A stretch of 64,000 nucleotides of DNA from Bog-950 sp964423405 (lineage in GTDB: Bacteria > Bacteroidota > Bacteroidia > Chitinophagales > LD1). Location: NCBI GenBank assembly GCA_964423405.1, contig CAYREY010000006.1:1-64000 (forward strand), read 5' to 3'. The translations under genes and the position numbers were made by a program. Positions 16,950-25,938 of the stretch are shown one piece after another (the first letter of the stretch is position 1; every line of letters starts with the position of its first letter). Below the pieces are notes generated by a model. It did no database searches. It was not told where the DNA came from and saw only the letters and a program-made list of their open reading frames with translations.

Positions 16950-18794
16950 ATGAAAAAATCGCTCTACTTTCTTTTTACGTTACTGGTACTTTCCGCACAG
17001 GCACAAACTCCGCTGTCTCCATCGCGCTCGGTGGTAGATGAAGCACTGGCTCCGTTCTATCATGGCGTGGCCAGTGGCGACCCGCTTACCGACAGGGTAA
17101 TTATCTGGACCCGCATAACAACCGAAAATACTACCGAAAACGTAGGCTGGCAGGTAGCTACCGATACTACTTTTGCTACTATTATAAACTCGGGCACTGT
17201 AACTACCGATAGCAGTACTGACTACACAGTAAAAGTAGATGTAACCGGCCTACAACCTAACACCTGGTATTACTACCGCTTTAATAATAACGGGGTTTAC
17301 TCTATTAAGGGCCGTACCCGTACCATGCCTTCGGGTAGTGTAAGCAACCTGCGTTTTGCGGTGGTGGCCTGCTCTAATTATCAGGATGGTTTTTTCAATG
17401 TGTACAACGATATAGCTAACAAAAATGACGTAGATGCCGTGATTCACCTGGGCGATTACTACTACGAGTATGGTCCCGATGATTTTACACCCGGTGTAGA
17501 TTCGAGCCGTTTGCAGGAGCCTTTCAAAGAGGTGTGGAGCAAAATGGATTACCGGATGCGCCACTCATTTTACAAACTCGATCCGGATCTGCGTGCCGTA
17601 CACCAGCAATATCCGTTTATTACCGTGTGGGATGACCACGAGAGCGCCAACGATAGCTGGAGCGGCGGGGCCCAAAACCATACCGATAGTGTAGAGGGCT
17701 ACTGGCCGGAGCGTAAAGAAGATTCGCGTACTGCCTACTTTGAGTGGATGCCTATACGCAATGTACACAACAGCGTAGATACCATACACCGCGTGATACC
17801 TATGGGCGACCTGGCTGATTTAATATTGCTTGACTCGCGCCTGGAGGGTAGAGAAATACAGGCCGGTACCACCGGTGCCACCGTAACCGATACCAACCGC
17901 ACTATGCTGGGCCAGCCCCAGTTGCAGTGGTATAAAGAGCAGCTTACTGCCAGCAATGCCAAATGGAAGCTGATAGGCAACCAGGTTATGTTTGCGCCGC
18001 TCAAGGTATTTGGTGTAGCCCTTAACCAGGACCAATGGGATGGTTACCCCGCAGAGCGCGATAAAATACTGCGCCACATATCATCTAACAATATAGATAA
18101 CGTGGTAATACTTACCGGCGATATACACACCAGCTGGGCTAACGATGTGCCACACCCTGATATGAGTTACAATTCATCTACCGGTGCCGGTTCGGCAGCA
18201 GTAGAGTTTGTATGTACCAGTGTAACCAGTGGTAGTTTTATTACATTCAGCATACCTGCCAACATTATACCATCGGTAGTTACACACGTTAAATACGCCG
18301 ACCTGGCCAAGCGCGGTTACTTGTTGTTTGATGTTACCAACCAGAAAGTACAGGGCGACTGGGTGTATGTAAACACTATTGCCTCTCGTACCTACACCAC
18401 CAGCGTGGGCGCTTCGTGGTGCGATGTTGACGGTGCTAACCACCTTACCCAGTGTGGCGGTGCTCTTACCCCGCGTGGTACTAACCCCGGCCTTGCACCG
18501 GTTGTTACAGATGTACGCACTGTTAAGCCCGAGCAGGTTACCATGGTTTCGCTGTACCCTAACCCTACTGCCGGCGAGGTAGCCGTACAGTTTTATTTAT
18601 ACAAACCCGGCAAAGTAACTATTGCCGTAACCGATATGCAGGGCCGCACGGTTTACAGTGCTTATAACGAGTATAGCCAGCCCGGCCTGTATAATGCCGA
18701 AGCAAACCTTAGCCACCTGGCAGCAGGCACCTATATGCTTAATATTACAAACGGTAGTCAAATCGAATCGAGAAGGTTTGTGAAAAGCCGTTAA
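16950..18794 (+). CDS. PhoD-type alkaline phosphatase with T9SS type A sorting domain
   Basis: A 614-residue secreted phosphodiesterase/monoesterase. After the signal peptide (LSAQAQ) comes the PhoD N-terminal Ig-like domain (HGVASGDPLTDRVIIWTRI), then the metallophosphatase domain with VACSNY, HLGDYYYEYG, VWDDHESANDSW, GNQVMF and LTGDIHTSWANDV, which carry the metal ligands. The last ~80 residues are a T9SS type A signal (SLYPNPTAGEVAVQF ... LAAGTYMLNI). The enzyme is therefore expected to be exported and surface-attached or released for phosphate scavenging. It stands alone between a TACATTTA promoter-like element and a terminator. Confidence 0.93.
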   Translation: MKKSLYFLFTLLVLSAQAQTPLSPSRSVVDEALAPFYHGVASGDPLTDRVIIWTRITTENTTENVGWQVATDTTFATIINSGTVTTDSSTDYTVKVDVTGLQPNTWYYYRFNNNGVYSIKGRTRTMPSGSVSNLRFAVVACSNYQDGFFNVYNDIANKNDVDAVIHLGDYYYEYGPDDFTPGVDSSRLQEPFKEVWSKMDYRMRHSFYKLDPDLRAVHQQYPFITVWDDHESANDSWSGGAQNHTDSVEGYWPERKEDSRTAYFEWMPIRNVHNSVDTIHRVIPMGDLADLILLDSRLEGREIQAGTTGATVTDTNRTMLGQPQLQWYKEQLTASNAKWKLIGNQVMFAPLKVFGVALNQDQWDGYPAERDKILRHISSNNIDNVVILTGDIHTSWANDVPHPDMSYNSSTGAGSAAVEFVCTSVTSGSFITFSIPANIIPSVVTHVKYADLAKRGYLLFDVTNQKVQGDWVYVNTIASRTYTTSVGASWCDVDGANHLTQCGGALTPRGTNPGLAPVVTDVRTVKPEQVTMVSLYPNPTAGEVAVQFYLYKPGKVTIAVTDMQGRTVYSAYNEYSQPGLYNAEANLSHLAAGTYMLNITNGSQIESRRFVKSR

Positions 18795-18809
18795 TGCTAA
18801 TAATACAGT

Positions 18810-18833
18810 AAAAGGGGCCACAGCCCCTTTTTT
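18810..18833 (+). terminator. Terminator after the PhoD gene
   Basis: AAAAGGGGC-CACA-GCCCCTTTT is a 9-bp perfect stem followed by more T residues. Confidence 0.9.
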
Positions 18834-18887
18834 GTTTATATAACATTTGCCGAATGTTGTAAGGCAAACGCACCAACTTTAGTTTAC

Positions 18888-18895
18888 TAACTTTG
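18888..18895 (+). promoter_or_regulatory. -7 box upstream of 18913 gene
   Basis: TAACTTTG is an exact TAnnTTTG match, 17 bases before the ATG. Confidence 0.6.
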
Positions 18896-18912
18896 TTGTA
18901 TAATATATTGGC

Positions 18913-19461
18913 ATGAAACATAAACTTACATTAACTATAATAGGTGTAATGCTGGTTGCTTTTTTACACGCACAAGATATGTACCGTACCAAACACGGCG
19001 ATATCGCTATCAGCGTTACTATTAACGATTCGGTGATTTTGCTCATCAGCAACGAACTTTCGGTAGCACTTGACTACGAAACATCCAGAGTGCTGTTTCG
19101 TGTACCGGTAGAAAGCTTTACATCACGTATCGATTCGATAGATAGAAAACTGCAATTGCAACGGGGTAATGTTATTGAGTTTTCGGGCCGATTAGGTATT
19201 ACTATCAATACACAGAATTTTACCCCGCAGCGCTATAATATGGAGGGGCAGATTACCAGTGCCAGTCCGCCGGTACCGGTAAGGGGCAATGGCTCTATGA
19301 GTTGTATACCTGCCGGCGACCGGGCTACACCGGCCTGTACTTTTTTAATGTCGGTAGAAACCAACCTGACAACCTTACACCTGGCAGAAGTGTTGCCTGA
19401 TGCAAAAGATGGTGTGCGGATAGATATCAGGCAATCGATACTGGAGCGCGACAATGAGTAA
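18913..19461 (+). CDS. Secreted protein, possibly YceI-like
   Basis: A 182-residue protein with a signal peptide (MLVAFLHAQD). The mature part is beta-rich: YRTKHGDIAISV, LISNELSVALDYETSRVLFRVP, VIEFSGRLGITI, YNMEGQIT. The arrangement resembles Bacteroidota YceI-like lipid-binding barrels, but the match is by overall pattern only. Its last 8 bases overlap the start of the GrpB-family gene, so the two are probably translationally coupled. The partner does not clarify function. Confidence 0.6.
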   Translation: MKHKLTLTIIGVMLVAFLHAQDMYRTKHGDIAISVTINDSVILLISNELSVALDYETSRVLFRVPVESFTSRIDSIDRKLQLQRGNVIEFSGRLGITINTQNFTPQRYNMEGQITSASPPVPVRGNGSMSCIPAGDRATPACTFLMSVETNLTTLHLAEVLPDAKDGVRIDIRQSILERDNE

Positions 19462-20020
19462 ACGGGTAGAAGTAGTTGATTACTCCCCGCAATGGCCACA
19501 GGCTTTTGAGCAGTTAAAGCAACTATATACGGCTACACTTAACGGACTATTTGCCGATATACAGCATGTGGGCAGCACATCGGTACCGGGGCTGGCTGCC
19601 AAACCGGTAATAGATATTGATATTATTATTGAACTTAACCAACAGTTGGCACCGGTAGTAGATAAGCTGGCTGCTATCGGTTACGAACATCGGGGCAACC
19701 TGGGTATTGAAGGCAGAGAGGCTTTTAAATACCATAAAGAAACCACCGGTATTGAGTTGCCGGCACACAACCTGTATGTATGCCGGGCCGGTTGTATTAG
19801 TTTGCAAAACCATCTGCTGCTCCGTAACTATTTACTCGCAAACCCCGCTGCTGTAGTACAGTACAGTGCGCTAAAAAAACAATTAGCAGGCAAGTACGGG
19901 TTTGATATAGATAAATACGTAGAGGGCAAAACTGCTTTTATTGTAGATATACTGGGCCGTTGTGGATTAGATACTCAGGCACTTAAAAGTATTACAGAAG
20001 CCAACAAGGCCCCGGGTTAG
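19454..20020 (+). CDS. GrpB/UPF0157 family protein (nucleotidyltransferase fold)
   Basis: A 188-residue protein with the GrpB family hallmarks: VVDYSPQWPQAFEQLK, the nucleotidyltransferase-like motif HVGSTSVPGLAAKPVIDIDI and HNLYVC. The GS plus DxD pattern is that of the nucleotidyltransferase superfamily. The substrate of most members is unknown. The start overlaps the preceding secreted-protein gene by 8 bases. Its stop is 3 bases from the stop of the convergent lptF-like gene. Confidence 0.88.
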   Translation: MSKRVEVVDYSPQWPQAFEQLKQLYTATLNGLFADIQHVGSTSVPGLAAKPVIDIDIIIELNQQLAPVVDKLAAIGYEHRGNLGIEGREAFKYHKETTGIELPAHNLYVCRAGCISLQNHLLLRNYLLANPAAVVQYSALKKQLAGKYGFDIDKYVEGKTAFIVDILGRCGLDTQALKSITEANKAPG

Positions 20021-20023
20021 TTA

Positions 20024-21100
20024 CTACTTGGGCGCTGTTTTCATCAGGTACAATGCCATAAGCATAAAAATGAGGTTGGGAATCCAAACCCCCATTATGG
20101 GCGGTAACGATGAGTTGGTAGAAAAAGTGATAGAGAACTTCATGATTATTTCGTACAACGCACTAAGGCCTATACCCAGTACCAGGTGCCAGCCTAAACC
20201 GCCACGTACCTTACGCGATGCCAGGCTTACCCCTATAAGGGTTAGTATATAAATACTGAATGCCGAAGAGGTACGCCGGTACTTTTCTACTTCAAAGTAT
20301 TCCACGTCGGGCTGCCCGCTTTTTATCATATCGTCTATGTAGGCATTAAGCTGCGGGGTGGTCATCACATCTTTATACACCTCTGTAAATTTTATATCCT
20401 CTGGCCTGAAAGCAAGTTTTGTATCCAGCAATTCGCCGCTGGTAATTTTATCGCGTTTTTCGTTTAGCTCGCGTATATAGTAATCGCGTACCTGCCAGCG
20501 TTGCTTTATACTGTCCCAGTCAATTTTTTCTGAACGTAGTTTGTAAACCAGTTTACCGTTTTTGAATTTATCTATCGAAAACTTGTAACCGCTCCTTTCC
20601 GATGGCTTATAGTTTTCTATGTAAACAATCGTTCCCGGTTCTACCATCCGGTGAAAGTTATAGCGCATGCCCTGCATGGGTTTACTTACGTAGGTGCGCT
20701 CAAATGCTATCCGCTTACTGTTAGAGAAAGGGACAAAATAGTGGTTGCCAAAAAAGAAAATAGCGGCCAGTATGGTAGCACCTACAAAATAAGGCCATAG
20801 CATACGGTAAAAACTGGTGCCGCTGTTCAGTATGGCTATAATTTCAGATCGGGAGGCCAGCTGCGAGGTGAAAAAGATAACCGATACTAGTACAAAGAAA
20901 GGGCCTATCAGCGAGGTGATATAAAGCAGAAAATACAGGTAGTAATCTTTAATAATTACGCCCGGTGTAGCGTGGTTGTTTACAAAGGGGTCTATTTTTT
21001 CGCTCAGGTCTATAACCACGGTAATACACAGTAGCAACGCCATTATAAAAACGAACGTGCCCAGAAATTTTCGTAGTATGTACCAATCCAGTTTCTTCAT
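20024..21100 (-). CDS. LptF/LptG family permease (YjgP/YjgQ)
   Basis: A 358-residue inner-membrane protein of the LPS export ABC complex, which moves lipopolysaccharide from the inner membrane to the periplasmic LptC/LptA bridge. Its N-terminus KKLDWYILRKFLGTFVFIMALLL is typical of the family. Three N-terminal membrane segments, a periplasmic beta domain of about 170 residues (containing YIENYKPSERSG) and three C-terminal segments are visible. It lies 20 bases downstream of tgt on the same strand, and the pair is probably one operon. Confidence 0.9.
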   Translation of the reverse strand: MKKLDWYILRKFLGTFVFIMALLLCITVVIDLSEKIDPFVNNHATPGVIIKDYYLYFLLYITSLIGPFFVLVSVIFFTSQLASRSEIIAILNSGTSFYRMLWPYFVGATILAAIFFFGNHYFVPFSNSKRIAFERTYVSKPMQGMRYNFHRMVEPGTIVYIENYKPSERSGYKFSIDKFKNGKLVYKLRSEKIDWDSIKQRWQVRDYYIRELNEKRDKITSGELLDTKLAFRPEDIKFTEVYKDVMTTPQLNAYIDDMIKSGQPDVEYFEVEKYRRTSSAFSIYILTLIGVSLASRKVRGGLGWHLVLGIGLSALYEIIMKFSITFSTNSSLPPIMGVWIPNLIFMLMALYLMKTAPK

Positions 21101-21120
21101 CCTGTTGCTATACTTCTTTG

Positions 21121-22251
21121 TTACAGCCTGCGCATTAGTTTTTCCTGTGTTTCTTTTTTCCAGGTGGCAAATGTGCCGGCCAGTATTTGTTTACGCGCCT
21201 CGGTAACCAGCCACAGGTACAGGCTCAGGTTATTGATACTCGAAATTTGTGCGCCCAGCATTTCGCCGGTGTGTACCAGGTGGCGTAAAAAGGCCTTGCT
21301 GTGGTGGCGCATAGGTTCACAATCGCTATCCGGGTCAATAGGAGAGTAGTCGTCTTTCCACTTCTCGTTTTTAATATTGATAATGCCCTGGCGGGTAAAC
21401 AACATACCATTACGGGCATTGCGGGTAGGCATTACACAATCAAACATATCCACCCCTAACGCTATACCTTCTAAAATATTGGCGGGCGTACCTACACCCA
21501 TCAGGTAGCGGGGTTTATCGGCCGGTAGTATATCACACACCAACTCGGTCATCTCATACATATCTTCATCGGGCTCACCTACGCTAAGGCCCCCAATGGC
21601 ATTGCCTTCTGCATTAATACCGGCAATAAACTCGGCACTTTGTTTACGCAGGTCTTTATAAACGCTACCTTGCACTATAGGGAACAGCGTTTGCGAATAG
21701 CCATACGTACATTCGGTTTCATTAAAGCGCTTAACACAGCGCTCCAGCCACCGGTGGGTAAGGTGCATACTTTTTTTAGCGTAATCGTACTCGCAGGGGT
21801 AAGGCGTACATTCATCAAACGCCATTATAATATCGGCACCTATCTTACGCTGTATATCCATTACAGCCTCCGGCGAAAAAAAATGCTTGCTGCCATCAAT
21901 ATGGCTGCGGAACTCTACACCCTCTTCTTTTATTTTTCTTATATCGCTTAGCGAGTGTACCTGAAAGCCTCCGCTATCGGTTAGTATGGGCCTATCCCAC
22001 CCGTTAAACTTATGCAGCCCGCCTGCCTTCTCCAATATGTTAGTGCCGGGGCGCAGGTACAGGTGGTAAGTGTTGCCCAGTATTATTGGGGCATTAATAA
22101 AAGTTTTAAGCTCGTGCATGTGCACCGCCTTTACAGCACCCAGCGTACCCACCGGCATAAAAATGGGGGTTTCTATTTTGCCGTGGTCGGTAAATATTTC
22201 GCCGGCACGCGCTTTGGTGGCGGCATCGTTTGCTATCAGGTTAAACTTCAT
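21121..22251 (-). CDS. tgt: Queuine tRNA-ribosyltransferase
   Basis: A 376-residue TIM-barrel enzyme that exchanges guanine-34 for a queuosine precursor in GUN-anticodon tRNAs. Diagnostic motifs are LGNTYHLYLRPG, LTDSGGFQVHSLS, FDECTPYPCEY, IVQGSVYKDLR, GGLSVGEPDEDM and MFDCVMPTRNARNGMLFTR. The usual zinc site C-x-C-x2-C is degraded here to DCEPMRHHSKAFLRHL, keeping only one of the three cysteines. I recall Bacteroidota Tgt proteins often lacking these ligands, so this need not mean inactivity. It is upstream of the LptF-like gene in a two-gene operon. Confidence 0.95.
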   Translation of the reverse strand: MKFNLIANDAATKARAGEIFTDHGKIETPIFMPVGTLGAVKAVHMHELKTFINAPIILGNTYHLYLRPGTNILEKAGGLHKFNGWDRPILTDSGGFQVHSLSDIRKIKEEGVEFRSHIDGSKHFFSPEAVMDIQRKIGADIIMAFDECTPYPCEYDYAKKSMHLTHRWLERCVKRFNETECTYGYSQTLFPIVQGSVYKDLRKQSAEFIAGINAEGNAIGGLSVGEPDEDMYEMTELVCDILPADKPRYLMGVGTPANILEGIALGVDMFDCVMPTRNARNGMLFTRQGIINIKNEKWKDDYSPIDPDSDCEPMRHHSKAFLRHLVHTGEMLGAQISSINNLSLYLWLVTEARKQILAGTFATWKKETQEKLMRRL

Positions 22252-22370
22252 GGCGGGGCTAAAATAGAATTTAGATTTACGAAATAGATAATTGCTGCAA
22301 GTTGGGCTGCGGATAACTTTAAGCCGGGCGGTTTTTCCTGTAGTAATACAATTGCTTTATTTGCTTTACC

Positions 22371-23477
22371 ATGCCGGTTGAGTTACAAGTATTTATAGCC
22401 ATAGCAATAATACATTGCCTGTATTATCTGGTGTTTTTCGCCCGGCTCAACCTGGTGCGCCCGTTTAGCGGCATGCCAGAGTACCTGCCGCCGGCGTCCA
22501 TTATTATTTGCGCCCGCAACGAAGCCGAAAACCTTAAACGCTACCTGAAGGTAGTGCTTATACAGCAATATAAACAGTACGAGGTGATAGTGGTAAACGA
22601 CCAGAGTACCGATAACACCATTGATGTATTGGTTGATTTTTATCTGCGCAACAAAAACCTGAAAATAGTTGATATAAAGCCCGGCGAGAAGAAACCCTAT
22701 GAGGGGAAGAAATATGCATTGATGAAAGGTATTGAAGTAGCTACCTTCGATACCATAATAGTAACCGATGCCGATTGCCGGCCTGCCAGTACCATGTGGC
22801 TGGGCAAGCTGGTGGGCGCTTATATGAACGAAACACAAATTGTGCTGGGCCATGCCCCGTACGAAAAGCAACCGGGCTTGTTGAACAAATTAATCCGCTA
22901 CGAAAATTTTATGGCCGCCATGCAGTGTTTTGGCTATGCCAAAGCCGGTATACCATACATGGGCGTAGGCCGAAACCTTAGTTACAGTAAAGGTCTTTTT
23001 AAATCATTCGGTGGTTTTGATAAAGCCAAACACTTGCCTACCGGCGATGATGACCTGTTGGTAAACGCGACGGCTACCCGTAAAAATACCGAGGTATGTA
23101 TAGATAAAGATGCTTTTGTATATACCCGCGCCGAAACCACTTTTGCCGGCTGGATAAATCAAAAACGCCGCCACCTGCGTTCCGGGTTTAAGTATAGGTT
23201 TTATCATGTGTTTTTGCTCTTTTTATTCTCATTGTCGTTGTTTTTGTTGTATGCGGCACCGGTTTATCTTTTAGTTAAAGGCATTATGCCGGTGGTGGTA
23301 CTGGGTGTATTGGGTGGGGTGTTGCTGTTAAAACTGCTTACTACCTTTACTATTTACCGTAAATTGGGCGAAGCAGACCTTATTACAATATCTCCTTTGT
23401 TAGATATTGCCTACACGGTTTATCTACTCATCATTTTTTTCTTAATATTGCTAAAACCTAAAAAAAGTTGGACTTAA
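22371..23477 (+). CDS. Membrane glycosyltransferase family 2
   Basis: A 368-residue protein with an N-terminal membrane helix (FIAIAIIHCLYYLVFF), a cytoplasmic GT-A domain and two or three C-terminal membrane segments. GT2 motifs are ASIIICARNEAENLKRYL, VIVVNDQSTDNT, the metal-binding IVTDADCRP, GDDDLLV and QKRRHLRSG. The organisation is that of processive or lipid-sugar glycosyltransferases. Donor and acceptor cannot be read from sequence. Its 3' end overlaps the following sigma factor gene by 10 bases, so the two are likely translationally coupled. Confidence 0.87.
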   Translation: MPVELQVFIAIAIIHCLYYLVFFARLNLVRPFSGMPEYLPPASIIICARNEAENLKRYLKVVLIQQYKQYEVIVVNDQSTDNTIDVLVDFYLRNKNLKIVDIKPGEKKPYEGKKYALMKGIEVATFDTIIVTDADCRPASTMWLGKLVGAYMNETQIVLGHAPYEKQPGLLNKLIRYENFMAAMQCFGYAKAGIPYMGVGRNLSYSKGLFKSFGGFDKAKHLPTGDDDLLVNATATRKNTEVCIDKDAFVYTRAETTFAGWINQKRRHLRSGFKYRFYHVFLLFLFSLSLFLLYAAPVYLLVKGIMPVVVLGVLGGVLLLKLLTTFTIYRKLGEADLITISPLLDIAYTVYLLIIFFLILLKPKKSWT

Positions 23478-24073
23478 ATTCGAAATTTTCGGCGCGGGCC
23501 CAGGAAGACCTGGAGTTGGTAGATTTAGCTAAAAAGGGCGATCAGGTGGCTTTTGGTAAGCTGATGGCCCGCTACCGCGATTCTATATTTTTTATGGTGC
23601 TTAAAATGGTGCACAACCGCGATGATGCCGAGGATTTGACGCTCGAGGCATTTGGTAAAGCATTCAACAGCATTTCCAATTACTCGGCCGACTTTGCTTT
23701 TAGTACCTGGCTGTTTAAAATAGCTACCAACAACTGTATCGATTTTATCCGCAAAAAAAGGCTGCAAACCACTTCGCTTGACCAGACTACCAGCACCGAA
23801 GATGGTGAGGTAACTCCTATAGCCGTAAAAGATCAGGCCAGCAATCCCGAGGAAAGTTTGGTTAAGGAGCAGCGGGCTGCTAAAATACGCGCCGCTATCG
23901 AGCAACTTTCGCCCAAATACCGCGCATTGATTGAGTTGAGATACCTGGATGAACTGGCATATGAGGAAATAGCCGAAAAGCTGGATATTCCGCTGGGTAC
24001 CGTTAAGGCGCAGCTTTTCCGTGCCAAAGATATGCTGTACAACATACTTAAAGTAAGTAAAGAAAAATACTAA
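23468..24073 (+). CDS. RNA polymerase sigma-70 family (ECF-like) factor
   Basis: A 201-residue sigma factor with region 2 (YRDSIFFMVLKMVHNRDDAEDLTLEAFGKAF and STWLFKIATNNCIDF, given here as separate motifs under DNA-melting function) and region 4 (YRALIELRYLDELAYEEIAEKLDI ... GTVKAQLFRAKDML). The start is TTG at 23468: a stop lies three codons upstream in this frame, and homologues begin MDLNSKFSA-like, so no ATG start is available. It overlaps the GT2 gene by 10 bases and precedes rsmG by 33 bases. No anti-sigma gene is adjacent. Confidence 0.88.
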   Translation: MDLNSKFSARAQEDLELVDLAKKGDQVAFGKLMARYRDSIFFMVLKMVHNRDDAEDLTLEAFGKAFNSISNYSADFAFSTWLFKIATNNCIDFIRKKRLQTTSLDQTTSTEDGEVTPIAVKDQASNPEESLVKEQRAAKIRAAIEQLSPKYRALIELRYLDELAYEEIAEKLDIPLGTVKAQLFRAKDMLYNILKVSKEKY

Positions 24074-24091
24074 ACCCCGGGGCGCTGCCTT

Positions 24092-24099
24092 TACCTTTG
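24092..24099 (+). promoter_or_regulatory. -7 box with very short leader before rsmG
   Basis: TACCTTTG is an exact TAnnTTTG match ending only 7 bases before the rsmG ATG. It is followed by CACCCGC, as in the promoter of the transketolase operon (56203-56210). A transcript starting here would be nearly leaderless. Confidence 0.6.
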
Positions 24100-24106
24100 C
24101 ACCCGC

Positions 24107-24724
24107 ATGGATATACTGCTTAAATATTTCCCCAACCTTACTACTGCCCAACAGCAGCAGTTTGCTGCATTGCAGGACATTTACCGCGATTGGAACGAAA
24201 AAATTAATGTAATAAGCCGTAAGGATATAGATAACCTGTACGAGCGCCACGTACTGCACTCGTTAAGCATTGCAAAGTTTATACAGTTTAACAACGGGGC
24301 TAAAATTATGGACCTGGGTACCGGTGGTGGTTTCCCCGGTGTGCCACTGGCTATTATGTACCCCGAAGCACGTTTCCACCTGGTAGATAGTATTGGCAAA
24401 AAGCTGAAAGTAATTGAGGCAGTGAAAGAAGAAATTGGCCTTAGCAATGTGTTTACCTTCCACTCGCGTGCCGAGCAAATGGATTACCAGTACGATTTTG
24501 TGGTTTCGCGTGCTGTAGCCCCCCTGGCCGATTTGTTAAACTGGACAAAAGGCAAATACAGTGGTAAAGACCAGCACAGCTTTAAAAACGGCCTTATTTG
24601 CCTGAAAGGTGGCGATATTACCGCCGAGCTATCGGTAGTTAAACACGTTAAAAAAGTACCACTAAACGACTATTTTGCCGAAGAATCGTTTGCTGATAAG
24701 TACCTGGTTTACACCGAACAGTAG
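24107..24724 (+). CDS. rsmG: 16S rRNA (guanine-527-N7)-methyltransferase
   Basis: A 205-residue SAM-dependent methyltransferase of the RsmG/GidB family, acting on the 530 loop of 16S rRNA. Motifs are WNEKINVISRKD, LYERHVLHSL, the SAM-binding loop IMDLGTGGGFPGVPLAIMYP, FHLVDSIGKKL and VVSRAVAPLADLL. Length is normal. It lies downstream of the sigma factor gene but has its own promoter-like box just before its start. Confidence 0.95.
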   Translation: MDILLKYFPNLTTAQQQQFAALQDIYRDWNEKINVISRKDIDNLYERHVLHSLSIAKFIQFNNGAKIMDLGTGGGFPGVPLAIMYPEARFHLVDSIGKKLKVIEAVKEEIGLSNVFTFHSRAEQMDYQYDFVVSRAVAPLADLLNWTKGKYSGKDQHSFKNGLICLKGGDITAELSVVKHVKKVPLNDYFAEESFADKYLVYTEQ

Positions 24725-24740
24725 GGTTTCGGCTTTTTAC

Positions 24741-24758
24741 GCTTAAAGTAAGCTTTTT
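24741..24758 (+). terminator. Weak terminator-like hairpin after rsmG
   Basis: GCTTA-AAG-TAAGC is a 5-bp stem directly followed by five T residues. Confidence 0.4.
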
Positions 24759-24859
24759 GCTGTTTTGTTCGGTTATAACAACTATTAAACACCTATTTTA
24801 GCGCTTTATTAAAATATTCTTTACCCCTGCGCGTCAATAATCGCATAGAAGGAAAGATT

Positions 24860-25447
24860 ATGGTAACCACCACCCTGAGTATTGCAATGTCAGACATCCA
24901 GAACGAATCAATTCGCCAGACGGTAGAAAAAGAACGCCGCCGTTTGTTGGAGTTTATCCGTCGTAGGGTGCCTACACAAGAAGATGCAGAAGATGTACTG
25001 CAAGATGTATTTTATGAACTGGTAAACACCTACCGATTAATGAAGCCGGTAGAGCAGATGGCTTCGTGGATGTTTACCGTAGCGCGTAATAAAATTACCG
25101 ACCGCTACCGTAAAAAGAAACCCGATAGTTTAGAAGACCATTTTGCTGTGCGCGCTGGCGATGATGGCGACAGGCTGGATATCTCTGATTTTCTGCCCGG
25201 CAATATCAACTCGCCCGAAACCGATATGATGCGCAAGGCCATTATGAAAGGCCTTGAAGATGCATTGGACGACCTGCCTAAAGAGCAGCGCGATGTATTT
25301 ATTATGCACGAAATAGAAGACAAGAGCTTTCAGGAAATATCGGAGATAACCGGTGCTAACGTAAATACGTTATTATCGCGTAAGCGTTATGCGGTTTTGT
25401 TTTTGCGCGAAAGGCTGCAAAGTTTGTATAACGATATGTTTAAGTAA
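24860..25447 (+). CDS. ECF RNA polymerase sigma factor
   Basis: A 195-residue sigma factor. Region 2 covers RRLLEFIRRRVPTQEDAEDVLQDVFYELV and SWMFTVARNKITDRYR; region 4 covers LPKEQRDVFIMHEIEDKSFQEI and NTLLSRKRYAVLFLRERL. The ATG at 24860 has GGAAAG just upstream. The in-frame ATG at 24887 (MSDIQNESIRQ) is equally plausible and more typical of homologues. A small membrane protein gene begins 15 bases after its stop, a common position for a regulator of an ECF factor. A shared terminator follows that gene. Confidence 0.87.
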   Translation: MVTTTLSIAMSDIQNESIRQTVEKERRRLLEFIRRRVPTQEDAEDVLQDVFYELVNTYRLMKPVEQMASWMFTVARNKITDRYRKKKPDSLEDHFAVRAGDDGDRLDISDFLPGNINSPETDMMRKAIMKGLEDALDDLPKEQRDVFIMHEIEDKSFQEISEITGANVNTLLSRKRYAVLFLRERLQSLYNDMFK

Positions 25448-25462
25448 AACAAAGTAACTGCT

Positions 25463-25813
25463 ATGATTAACGGGATATTGAGAGGCGCTGGTATTTTTGC
25501 GCTGTTTATAGTTGGTTTTTTTGTGTTTGGTTTTGTAACCATGTACTTATGGAACTGGCTGATGCCTTACCTGTTTCATCTGCCGGTTATAGATTTCAGA
25601 ATGGCCATGGGCCTGGTAATACTCAGTAAAATATTGTTCGGGGGTATACACGTGCGCCCTGAGGGTGGTTGGGGCCAGCGTAAATACTGGCGGGCCAAAT
25701 GGCAAAGCATGAGCCCCGATGAGCGCGAACAATTTAAAACAGAATTTGCCATGCGTTGTCAAAAAAAATGGGGCAAACCAGAGGCCACTACGCCAGAGCC
25801 CGGTAAAGCATAA
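25463..25813 (+). CDS. Small membrane protein downstream of ECF sigma factor
   Basis: A 116-residue protein with two N-terminal hydrophobic segments (IFALFIVGFFVFGFVTMYLW and FRMAMGLVILSKILFGG). A cytoplasm-like tail follows with WRAKWQSMSPDEREQFKTEF and a Pro-rich end. I do not recognise a named family. Position 15 bases after the ECF gene and the shared terminator indicate one transcript, so a role in controlling the sigma factor is possible but unproven. No zinc-binding anti-sigma HxxxCxxC motif is present. Confidence 0.72.
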   Translation: MINGILRGAGIFALFIVGFFVFGFVTMYLWNWLMPYLFHLPVIDFRMAMGLVILSKILFGGIHVRPEGGWGQRKYWRAKWQSMSPDEREQFKTEFAMRCQKKWGKPEATTPEPGKA

Positions 25814-25826
25814 ACTAAATAAATTG

Positions 25827-25858
25827 AAAAACGCCGCTGATATTCAGCGGCGTTTTTT
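25827..25858 (+). terminator. Terminator of the ECF sigma operon
   Basis: A 14-bp perfect stem, AAAAACGCCGCTGA, has the loop TAT and ends in a T-run. Confidence 0.92.
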
Positions 25859-25938
25859 GTTGGTGTTTATCTGTTTATACGCGGCGGCAGATTAGCCAAT
25901 CAATAGCCGGCTATTGTGTAATAACACGAGCTTAGGTA

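Noticed and set aside
23525..24259. A 244-codon minus-strand frame
   Set aside because: Antisense to the sigma factor and rsmG genes, both of which have clear family motifs.
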